DNA from: Pseudomonadota bacterium
GTDB lineage: Bacteria > Pseudomonadota > Gammaproteobacteria > Pseudomonadales > Azotimanducaceae
Assembly (NCBI GenBank): GCA_009936895.1
Contig: JAACDS010000270.1
Location: 1 to 12,412, forward strand
Reading direction: 5' to 3'
Length of the DNA stretch: 12,412 nt
Part shown: positions 1-6,213 of the stretch, piece by piece
Position numbering within the stretch: position 1 is the stretch's first letter
Layout of the letters: each line of letters starts with the position of its first letter
Notes under the pieces: model-generated
Told to the model about the DNA's origin: nothing
Database searches by the model: none
Seen by the model: the letters and a program-made list of their open reading frames with translations, nothing else
Translations under genes and position numbers: made by a program

Positions 1-495
1 GAAGAGCTGCACGGCATGGTCTGTGGCATGGCCGTGAACGGCAACCCGGAGTTCATTTTGAGCGACTTCGTGGATCTTGTCGGTATCGATGCGCTGTCTG
101 ACCAAGAGTCCTTGGGCGCCTTTGTGAATTCTGCCCTAGACGAACTCCACGACCAGAATATGATTTTCCAGCCCCTGATCGCCGATGATGAAGATCCCAT
201 CGGCGATCGGGTGGAAACTATTGCGAATTGGGCTGGTGGTTTCCTTGCGGGATTTGCGGCGGGGTTAAATGTGGAGCACAGCGAACTGCCGGTAGATGTG
301 CAAGAAATCATCAAGGATTTCGTTTCGCTGACGTCGTTAGATCCGGAAGATTATCAGGAGGCGGACTTTGAGCCTGGAGAACTGGAGGAACATGAAACAT
401 CTCTTACCGAGGTTCACGAGTACCTGCGGGTTAGCACCATGCTGATATTGGCCTTGATGGACGACCATGCGGCCGTGGAATCTGCGATTGACTGA
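1..495 (+). CDS. ygfB: YgfB/YecA (UPF0149) family protein, 5'-truncated
   Basis: The reading frame is open from the first base of the window, so this is the C-terminal ~164 residues of a longer gene. The first codons read EELHGMVCGMAV, matching the N-terminal helix of UPF0149 proteins (AEMHGLISGM in E. coli YgfB). The ATG at 16 is therefore internal, not the true start. A central segment (ETIANWAGGFLAGFAAGL) corresponds to the family's WxxxFLxGL helix, and the acidic tail with EYLRVSTMLI matches the conserved C-terminal helix. The protein is acidic and has no membrane segment. The family is small, alpha-helical and cytoplasmic, and its biochemical role is poorly defined; in Pseudomonas YgfB has been linked to control of amidase expression. 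It lies upstream of pepP as in E. coli, and its last codons overlap the pepP start. The family call is firm; a cellular role cannot be inferred here. Confidence 0.88.
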   Translation, partial: EELHGMVCGMAVNGNPEFILSDFVDLVGIDALSDQESLGAFVNSALDELHDQNMIFQPLIADDEDPIGDRVETIANWAGGFLAGFAAGLNVEHSELPVDVQEIIKDFVSLTSLDPEDYQEADFEPGELEEHETSLTEVHEYLRVSTMLILALMDDHAAVESAID

Positions 496-1852
496 TCGTC
501 TCATACAACCGAGCGATTTCGCTCATCGCCGGCGTCGCCTGTTGGGCGGTATGCGGCCCGGCTCCATCGCCCTCGTGCCCGGTGCCCGTGAGCAACGTCG
601 CAACCGTGATATAAATTTTCCTTTTCGCCAAGACAGTGACTTTTATTACCTGACCGGTTTTTGTGAGCCGGATGCGTTGTTGGTGCTGCTACCGGGCCGA
701 GTTCAGGGTGAGGCCATTGTATTTTGCCGTGAACGTGACGCAACCAGCGAACGTCGGGACGGCCCCGTGCTGGGCCCAGACGCTTGTCAGCTTGCCTTGG
801 GGGTTGATGACGGCTTTCCTATTTCCGACGTCGACGAGATTCTCCCGGGGTTACTGGAGGGACGTAGCCAGATTTACATGAACCTAGGTGAGCACTTGTT
901 CTGGGATCATCGTTTGATGATGTATCTAGAACGCCTAGCGAAACAGCGTTCCGCCGACGAACCCGAGGTGGGGGAGATCCTGACGTTGGGCCATTTGCTG
1001 CACGAACAGCGTTTGATTAAGAGCGCCAAGGAGTTGGAGCTGATGGCCCTAGCGGCACAAATCAGTGTTGCCGCTCAATACCGCGCACTGGATATGATTA
1101 TTCCTGGCCTGACAGAGGGCGATCTCGAGGCGGAGCTGCACTACAGTTACCGTCTCCAGGGGGCTAAATCAGAGGCTTATCCAAGTATCGTGGCCACTGG
1201 CGAAAACGCTTGTACTTTGCATTACGTTAAAAACGAGTCGGTTTTGTTGGCGCAAGAGTTAGTGCTGATCGACGCGGGCTGCGAGCTGCAGTATTACGCG
1301 TCAGATGTCACCCGTACTTATCCGGTAAGTGGCCGATTCAGCTCTGCCCAGCGTGATGTCTACGACATCGTTTTGGCGGCAAATCGTGCGGCTATCGATG
1401 CCTGTCGCCCTGGCAATCATGTCAATCTGCCCCATGAAGCTGCCACGGTGGTTTTGGTTGAAGGTCTGATCGAACTGGGTCTGCTGCAGGGCGACCCCGC
1501 GCAAGTAATTGCCCAGGGAGATCACAACAGATTTTGTCCTCACAAGACCTCCCATTGGTTGGGTTTGGACGTTCACGACGTCGGTGACTACCGTTTGGGT
1601 GAAGCCTGGCGGGATCTCATGCCCGGCATGGTGCTCACGGTAGAGCCCGGTATTTACATTCCACGGGATGACTCCACTGCAGATATACCCGAGCCTTATC
1701 GGGGTCTGGGTATTCGCATTGAAGATGCGGTGCTGATTCAAAAAGAGGGCTGTCAGGTACTGACAGCTGCCTTGATCAAGGATGCGGACGACATCGAAGC
1801 GAGGATGGCAGCCCGTGCGGGCAACACCGACATGTCCAGGGTGGTTGCCTGA
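467..1852 (+). CDS. pepP: Xaa-Pro aminopeptidase (aminopeptidase P), M24B family
   Basis: This cytoplasmic di-manganese peptidase removes the N-terminal residue from peptides whose second residue is proline. The 461-residue length fits E. coli PepP (about 440). The N-terminal creatinase-like domain contains QDSDFYYLTGFCEPDALLVL (about residues 55-74). The C-terminal pita-bread domain carries all expected ligands: Asp269 (LIDAGCE), Asp280 (SDVTRTYPV), His363 (TSHWLGLDVHDVG), Glu393 (TVEPGIYI) and Glu419 (GIRIED). His252 and His370 match the proton-shuttle histidines. The ATG at 467 overlaps ygfB by 29 nt and has only a weak ribosome site. A TTG at 488, with the purine stretch GTGGAA just upstream, would give an N-terminus closer in length to E. 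coli; similarity begins near residue 14 either way. The downstream hydroxylase starts 2 nt after the stop, so co-translation is likely. Confidence 0.95.
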   Translation: MRPWNLRLTDRLIQPSDFAHRRRRLLGGMRPGSIALVPGAREQRRNRDINFPFRQDSDFYYLTGFCEPDALLVLLPGRVQGEAIVFCRERDATSERRDGPVLGPDACQLALGVDDGFPISDVDEILPGLLEGRSQIYMNLGEHLFWDHRLMMYLERLAKQRSADEPEVGEILTLGHLLHEQRLIKSAKELELMALAAQISVAAQYRALDMIIPGLTEGDLEAELHYSYRLQGAKSEAYPSIVATGENACTLHYVKNESVLLAQELVLIDAGCELQYYASDVTRTYPVSGRFSSAQRDVYDIVLAANRAAIDACRPGNHVNLPHEAATVVLVEGLIELGLLQGDPAQVIAQGDHNRFCPHKTSHWLGLDVHDVGDYRLGEAWRDLMPGMVLTVEPGIYIPRDDSTADIPEPYRGLGIRIEDAVLIQKEGCQVLTAALIKDADDIEARMAARAGNTDMSRVVA

Positions 1853-1854
1853 AT

Positions 1855-3042
1855 ATGGACTCTGCACAGGCCCACTCTGTAGTGATCGCCGGCGGTGGTC
1901 CCGTGGGTGCCGCCACCGCGCTGAGTCTGGCTGGGCGAGGTTATGCCGTGACCTTGGTTGATCGCGCTCATCCTCGGCCCGGCCCTTCTGCTTTCGGTAT
2001 GGATATTCGAAATGTCGCGTTGTCGCCGCGTTCGGCGACGTTACTGAGGCAGATCGACAGTTGGCCTGAGCAGGCAGCTGCCTATACAAAAATGTGTGTT
2101 TGGGAGGAACGCGGCACCAGTCGTCTGGCCTTCGATGCCGCGGGCGCGCAGCGCAGTGAGTTGGGTTGGCTGGTCGAAGTTGCCCCGCTGTTGGCCAAGC
2201 TGTGGCAGCGTCTTGAGGAGCACTCAAATATCACTCTGGCGTTTGGCAGCGTTACCGATGTTGTGACAACGGATCAATCGGTGGTGCTGAGGCTGGATCA
2301 GGGTGGCGAGATGACAACCCTCGACACCGATTTTTTGATCGCGTCAGACGGCGCAAAATCTGCGGTTCGCAATGCGTTGAATGTCTCAGTGCGTCAGTGG
2401 CCGACTGGGCAAATGGCGATGACTACCGTGGTGCGAACCGAGCGGCCACACGACGCGACGGCGTGGCAGCGGTTTTTGCTGGACGGACCGCTGGCGCTGC
2501 TGCCCAGCATGGAGCCGCATTTGTGTTCCATCGTGTGGTCTCAGTCTGAACAGCAGGCAACTCAGCGTTTAACCTTGTCTGACTCGGAATTTTGCTCGGT
2601 ACTGACACGGGCGAGTGAAGCCTGTTTGGGCAACATTCAGGAAGCCGCGCCACGTCAGGCTTTTCCGTTGAACCAGCAGCTTGCCGCAGCGGCAAATCCA
2701 CACAGGCGCGTTTTACTTTTGGGCGATGCCCTGCGGGTGGTTCATCCTCTCGCCGGCCTGGGCGTGAATCTAGGGTTCGAAGATTTACATGAGCTGTTAA
2801 CCATCGCCAAGCCGAACGTCGACCTAGGCCGGCTTGGTTTGTGGGATAAATTTGCCCGTCAGCGTCTTCTGCGTTCAGAGATCATGCTGCGCAGCTTGGA
2901 CGGCCTGAAGCGCTTGTACGGGAACCCAGACCCTTGGGTGGGCTGGCTGCGAAACGCGGGCGTAGGCTGGTTTGGACGACGTCAGTGGTTGCAGCGCAAG
3001 GCCATTGAAGAAGCCACTGGGTTACGTTACCTGTCTGGCTGA
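1855..3042 (+). CDS. UbiH/UbiI/UbiF (COQ6) family FAD-dependent ubiquinone biosynthesis hydroxylase
   Basis: This is a flavoprotein monooxygenase expected to hydroxylate the aromatic ring of a polyprenylated ubiquinone precursor. The 395-residue length is typical. Residues 8-37 form the FAD-binding Rossmann start (VVIAGGGPVGAATALSLAG, then VTLVDR). The second FAD motif is ASDGAKSAVR (163-172). Family segments TAWQRFLLDGPLALLP and CSIVWSQ (about 202-229) are present. The third FAD motif reads GDALRVVHPLAGLGVNLG (290-307), whereas most members have GDAAHxxHPxAGQG, so it differs at several normally conserved places. In E. coli two paralogues, ubiH and ubiI, lie between pepP and gcvT; here there is one. 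The C-terminal end (RKAIEEATGL) looks somewhat UbiF-like. I cannot decide which ring position it hydroxylates (C1, C5 or C6), so no symbol is given. The start is 2 nt after the pepP stop, and a GTGG about 10 nt upstream may act as a weak ribosome site. Confidence 0.88.
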   Translation: MDSAQAHSVVIAGGGPVGAATALSLAGRGYAVTLVDRAHPRPGPSAFGMDIRNVALSPRSATLLRQIDSWPEQAAAYTKMCVWEERGTSRLAFDAAGAQRSELGWLVEVAPLLAKLWQRLEEHSNITLAFGSVTDVVTTDQSVVLRLDQGGEMTTLDTDFLIASDGAKSAVRNALNVSVRQWPTGQMAMTTVVRTERPHDATAWQRFLLDGPLALLPSMEPHLCSIVWSQSEQQATQRLTLSDSEFCSVLTRASEACLGNIQEAAPRQAFPLNQQLAAAANPHRRVLLLGDALRVVHPLAGLGVNLGFEDLHELLTIAKPNVDLGRLGLWDKFARQRLLRSEIMLRSLDGLKRLYGNPDPWVGWLRNAGVGWFGRRQWLQRKAIEEATGLRYLSG

Positions 3043-3167
3043 AGATATTGGTCTTATCAGATGAGGCTTGCTCACGGTAAATTTACGTCACTGCGTTACA
3101 CTGTCGGCTCGTTTTGCTGGCGTGAAAACCAAGTACTCCGCCGTTAACCACATGGGCAATGAACTCA
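3043..3167 (+). promoter_or_regulatory. Intergenic region upstream of gcvT, probable gcv promoter region
   Basis: This is the only gap long enough to hold the promoter of the gcv genes. Two short palindromes stand out: CTTATCAGATGAG at 3053-3065 (one G-T mismatch around a central A) and the perfect GTAAATTTAC at 3077-3086. A possible promoter is TTATCA (3055-3060), an 18-nt spacer and a poor -10 match TAAATT from 3078. No U-tract terminator for the ubi hydroxylase and no conserved glycine riboswitch core is visible. Promoter placement is an inference; the palindromes are seen directly. Confidence 0.3.
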
Positions 3168-4226
3168 ATGGCAGATAAAACTCCTCTCTTTGATGCGCAT
3201 GTAGCCGCCGGCGGCAAAATGGTCGATTTCGCGGGCTGGATGATGCCGGTGAACTACGGTTCCCAGATTGAGGAACATACCGCGGTTCGCTCGGATGCGG
3301 GTGTGTTTGATGTATCGCATATGACCATCGTTGATGTCGACGGCCCCGACGCCGAAGCCTTTCTTCGCAAAGTGATTGCGAACGATGTATCAGGGTTGGT
3401 GGCGTATCAGGCGCTGTATGGAACGGCCTGGAATGCACATGGTGGCATCCTAGATGACCTAATTGTTTATCGACTGCCCAAGGGCTACCGCTGTGTGGTC
3501 AACGCATCCACTCGCGAGAAAATGCTGGACTGGTTTGATGCTCAAGCGATGACCAACATGCGCATCGAACACAAACCACAAATCATGTTGGCGGTGCAGG
3601 GCCCAGAAGCCATCAACAAACTAGTGGCGGCTACCGACCTGCCGGCACTCAGCATCAAACCTTTTTGTGCGGCCTCGCACGGCGATTGGCTGATCGGCCG
3701 AACCGGTTACACCGGTGAGGACGGAGTGGAAGTCATGCTGCCGGTAGATCAGGGCCTCGCACTTTGGGATGCCTTGCTGGAAGCTGGCGTGAAGCCCGCT
3801 GGACTCGGTGCGCGTGACACCCTGCGCTTGGAAGCGGGCCTGAACTTGTACGGGCAAGACATGGACGAAACGACGTCACCGCTGGTCAGCAACATTGGTT
3901 GGACCGTGGCCTGGGAGCCAGCCGATCGAGCCTTTATCGGACGTTATGCGCTGCAGGGCGAGCTCGGCGCGCCAACGCACAAACTGACCGGCATTATTCT
4001 GGAGGACAAGGGTGTGCTTCGGCATGACCAGCCGGTAGAAACCGATACGGGTGCTGGCGTTGTCACTAGCGGCACCTATTCGCCAACGCTGCAGCGCAGT
4101 ATCGGCTTAGTTCGCGTCCCCGCAGACGCCAGCGCAGAATGTTTCGTTGATATTCGGGGCACGCTGAAAAAAGCACGATTGGTTAAGCCACCGTTCGTGC
4201 GAAAGGGTAAGATTCTGGTCAACTAA
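3168..4226 (+). CDS. gcvT: Glycine cleavage system T-protein (aminomethyltransferase)
   Basis: GcvT releases ammonia from the aminomethyl-lipoyl arm of GcvH and transfers the methylene carbon to tetrahydrofolate, giving 5,10-methylene-THF. The protein of 352 residues begins MADKTPLFDAH, matching E. coli MAQQTPLYEQH. Conserved blocks in order: MVDFAGWMMPVNYGSQ (18-33), FDVSHMTIVDV (47-57), GGILDDLIVY with the folate-site aspartate region at 96-97 (92-101), TGYTGEDGVEVMLP (179-192), GLGARDTLRLEAGLNLYGQ (212-230) and IGWTVAWEPADRAFIGR (243-259). The ATG at 3168 was chosen by homology. An in-frame ATG at 3159 would add only Met-Asn-Ser and has GGG just 2 nt upstream, while the same GGG is 11 nt from 3168. 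It is the first gene of the gcv cluster and nothing in it looks damaged. Confidence 0.96.
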   Translation: MADKTPLFDAHVAAGGKMVDFAGWMMPVNYGSQIEEHTAVRSDAGVFDVSHMTIVDVDGPDAEAFLRKVIANDVSGLVAYQALYGTAWNAHGGILDDLIVYRLPKGYRCVVNASTREKMLDWFDAQAMTNMRIEHKPQIMLAVQGPEAINKLVAATDLPALSIKPFCAASHGDWLIGRTGYTGEDGVEVMLPVDQGLALWDALLEAGVKPAGLGARDTLRLEAGLNLYGQDMDETTSPLVSNIGWTVAWEPADRAFIGRYALQGELGAPTHKLTGIILEDKGVLRHDQPVETDTGAGVVTSGTYSPTLQRSIGLVRVPADASAECFVDIRGTLKKARLVKPPFVRKGKILVN

Positions 4227-4235
4227 CAGTCGAAT

Positions 4236-4260
4236 AAACGCTGGGTGGGACTCAGCGTTT
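4236..4260 (+). terminator. Hairpin after gcvT, weak or partial terminator candidate
   Basis: The perfect 8-bp inverted repeat AAACGCTG / CAGCGTTT with a 9-nt loop begins 9 nt after the gcvT stop. On the plus strand only the arm's own TTT follows before GAGGG, so it lacks a real U-tract and would terminate poorly. It may instead stabilise the gcvT 3' end or limit read-through into gcvH. The repeat is seen directly; the role is inferred. Confidence 0.3.
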
Positions 4261-4271
4261 GAGGGAACATA

Positions 4272-4346
4272 TGGCGCGAAAGCGCTGAGAGGCGTGAGCG
4301 AACGAATCGGTCGCTTGCACAGTGTGGACGAAGGAGCGAGCAGCCA
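4272..4346 (+). promoter_or_regulatory. Structured leader and Shine-Dalgarno of gcvH
   Basis: Two hairpins precede gcvH. The first is GCGC-GAAA-GCGC (4274-4285), with a GNRA-type tetraloop and two possible G-U extensions. The second pairs GTGAGCGA (4294-4301) with TCGCTTGC (4311-4318) around a 9-nt loop, including two wobble pairs. The Shine-Dalgarno AAGGAG (4331-4336) is 10 nt before the gcvH ATG. GAGCGA occurs both in the hairpin arm (4296-4301) and overlapping the Shine-Dalgarno (4334-4339). Either copy could pair with TCGCTT (4311-4316), so the two pairings exclude each other. Regulation through this is an inference. Confidence 0.35.
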
Positions 4347-4739
4347 ATGAGCGACATCCCAGCAGAACTGAAATACGCAGCAACCCACGAATGGGCACGC
4401 TTGGAGGAGGATGGCACCGTCACCGTTGGGATCAGTGACCATGCCCAGAGTGCCTTAGGTGACGTAGTGTATATCGAAGCGCCAGAGGTGGGCTTGACCA
4501 TCAGTGCCCAGGAAGAGGCTGGGGTGGTAGAGTCTGTGAAAGCCGCATCCGATATCTATGCACCCATTGGCGGCACAGTATGTGCGGTGAACGAGGCCCT
4601 GACGGATGCGCCGGAAATCGTCAATCAAGACCCCTACGGTGATGGCTGGTTTTTCAAATTGACCCCAACGGATGCGGTAGATCTGGATGACCTGTTGGAC
4701 GCGGAAGCCTACGCCGAGGTCTGCGATACCGAGGACTGA
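4347..4739 (+). CDS. gcvH: Glycine cleavage system H-protein, lipoyl carrier
   Basis: GcvH is the mobile lipoyl-carrying protein that shuttles the aminomethyl group from P-protein to T-protein and is then reoxidised by lipoamide dehydrogenase. At 130 residues it is the normal size. The lipoylation site is Lys65 in VVESVKAASDIYAP (60-73), the same position as in E. coli. Other family blocks are KYAATHEWARLEEDG (9-23), VGISDHAQSALGDVVYIEAP (27-46), VNEALTDAPEIVNQDPYGDG (81-100) and GWFFKL. The protein is strongly acidic, as usual for this family. It has a good Shine-Dalgarno (AAGGAG, 10 nt spacing), and its 120-nt distance from gcvT is larger than the other gaps in the cluster. Confidence 0.97.
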   Translation: MSDIPAELKYAATHEWARLEEDGTVTVGISDHAQSALGDVVYIEAPEVGLTISAQEEAGVVESVKAASDIYAPIGGTVCAVNEALTDAPEIVNQDPYGDGWFFKLTPTDAVDLDDLLDAEAYAEVCDTED

Positions 4740-4778
4740 GCCCGCGCGTGTAACGACGCGGCGCTACTGCCACTAGAC

Positions 4779-4797
4779 CGACGGATAGCCTCCGTCG
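4779..4797 (+). other. Hairpin between gcvH and gcvPA
   Basis: The perfect 7-bp inverted repeat CGACGGA / TCCGTCG with a 5-nt loop (TAGCC) lies 14 nt before the gcvPA Shine-Dalgarno. No U-tract follows, so it is not a standard terminator. It could protect mRNA ends or tune expression between gcvH and the P-protein genes. The role is unproven. Confidence 0.35.
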
Positions 4798-4821
4798 ACG
4801 AGCACGAATTTGGAGAGCAGT

Positions 4822-6213
4822 ATGCCCTTTATTCCCCATACGCAGGCCGACATCGATGAGATGTTGGACGAGATTGGTATAGACCAGCTCGATGCGTTGT
4901 TCGATGAAATTCCAGCAGGCCTGATCAGCGATCGGCTGGACAATGTGCCCGATGGCATGAGCGAAATGGCCATGCTGCAGTACATGGCCCAACACGCGGA
5001 ACAAGACCAGGGTTATACCTGCTTTTTGGGCGGTGGCAGCTACGATCATCACATTCCGTCTGCCGTGTGGGACCTTACCGCCCGCGGCGAGTTTATGACC
5101 GCCTACACGCCGTACCAAGCGGAAGCCAGCCAAGGCACGTTACAGCTGATCTACGAATACCAATCGATGATGGCGTCGCTGACGGGCCTGGATGTTTCTA
5201 ACGCTTCGGTATACGACGGTGCAAGCGGCTTGGCTGAAGCCGTACTCATGGCAGTACGGTCAAACAAGAAGAACAAAGCCGGTCGCGTGTTGATCGCCCA
5301 ATCGGTTCATCCCCACTACACCCAAACTACCCGTAACATTGTGCGCAATCAAAACGTCGATATCGCTCCTATCGCCATATCAGATAACGGTCTGGTTGAT
5401 CCGGCTGCACTGGATGGTCTGTTGGACGATACACCGCCGAGTGCTGTGATCATTCAACAGCCAAACTTTTTCGGTGGCTTGGAAGCCGTAGATGCCATTA
5501 CCGACTGGGCCCACGCTCAGGGAGCCTTGGTCATTGCGGTGGTGAACCCCATGAGCCTCGGGGTGCTCAAAGCCCCGGGCCAGTGGGGAGAGCAGGGGGC
5601 AGACATCGCCGTGGGCGACGGCCAACCTTTCGGTGTGCCGATGGCCTCTGGTGGCCCATCCTTCGGCTTTATCTGCGCGCGGTCAGCCTTTATGCGTCAG
5701 CTGCCCGGCCGCATCATTGGCCGCACCGTAGATCTGGAGGGTCGGGTGGGTTACGCGCTCACGCTGCAAGCCCGAGAGCAGCACATTCGCCGAGGCAAGG
5801 CGACGTCGAATATTTGTACGAATCAAGGGTTGTTGGTGACGGCCGGAACGATTTACATGAGTTTGATGGGTCCGCAAGGCATTCGTGAAACCGCTTTGGA
5901 TTGCCACCGAACATCCAATTCCTTGCGCCAGCGATTGCTGGCCTTTGATGGCGTCACGGACTTTTTTGACGGGCCGACCTTCCACGAATTTGCCGTGAGA
6001 TTGCCGGTGCCGGCGAGCCGGATACTCGAACCGATGATGGCTCAAGGCATCTTGGCCGGCCTCAATCTGGCGGATTTTGTGGGCCCCGAACAGAAGCATC
6101 GGTCCAACGGCATGTTGGTCGCGGTGACAGAAAAACGCACCGAGGCAGAACTCGATCACTACGTCGAGGCTTTCGGCCAGGCTCTTAAGCGTGCAACGGG
6201 AGTCAGCGCATGA
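4822..6213 (+). CDS. gcvPA: Glycine dehydrogenase (decarboxylating) subunit 1, P-protein N-terminal half
   Basis: GcvPA is the subunit of the two-gene glycine decarboxylase that, with GcvPB, corresponds to the N-terminal half of single-chain GcvP. The complex decarboxylates glycine and loads the aminomethyl group onto lipoyl-GcvH. The 463-residue length is typical. Family features: MPFIPHTQADIDEML at the start, CFLGGGSYDHHIPSAVW (67-83), FMTAYTPYQAEASQGTLQ (91-108), YDGASGLAEA (131-140), QQPNFFGGLE (212-221) and KATSNICTNQ (326-335). GcvPA-type subunits do not carry the PLP lysine, which lies in GcvPB. The ATG at 4822 is preferred because GGAGAG (4812-4817) sits just upstream and the product begins exactly like family members; a TTG at 4810 would lie within that ribosome site. 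Residue 325 in RRGKATSN is Gly where I recall Glu as usual. The stop overlaps the gcvPB start by 4 bp. Confidence 0.95.
   Translation: MPFIPHTQADIDEMLDEIGIDQLDALFDEIPAGLISDRLDNVPDGMSEMAMLQYMAQHAEQDQGYTCFLGGGSYDHHIPSAVWDLTARGEFMTAYTPYQAEASQGTLQLIYEYQSMMASLTGLDVSNASVYDGASGLAEAVLMAVRSNKKNKAGRVLIAQSVHPHYTQTTRNIVRNQNVDIAPIAISDNGLVDPAALDGLLDDTPPSAVIIQQPNFFGGLEAVDAITDWAHAQGALVIAVVNPMSLGVLKAPGQWGEQGADIAVGDGQPFGVPMASGGPSFGFICARSAFMRQLPGRIIGRTVDLEGRVGYALTLQAREQHIRRGKATSNICTNQGLLVTAGTIYMSLMGPQGIRETALDCHRTSNSLRQRLLAFDGVTDFFDGPTFHEFAVRLPVPASRILEPMMAQGILAGLNLADFVGPEQKHRSNGMLVAVTEKRTEAELDHYVEAFGQALKRATGVSA

Noticed and set aside
1301..2227. Long minus-strand open frame of 308 codons across pepP and the ubi gene
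   Set aside because: It lies opposite two well-supported genes, has no recognisable domain, and its composition is what a reverse frame of a GC-rich gene gives.
3043..3167. Glycine riboswitch upstream of gcvT
   Set aside because: The conserved core blocks of the aptamer (GGAGAG-type and CCGAAGG-type) are absent and the gap is short for a tandem aptamer. The gcvT-gcvH spacer also fails, despite a GAGAGG and a GAAGGAG, because order and pairing do not fit.
4236..4260. Strong Rho-independent terminator after gcvT
   Set aside because: The stem is good but no U-tract follows, so only a weak or partial role is listed.
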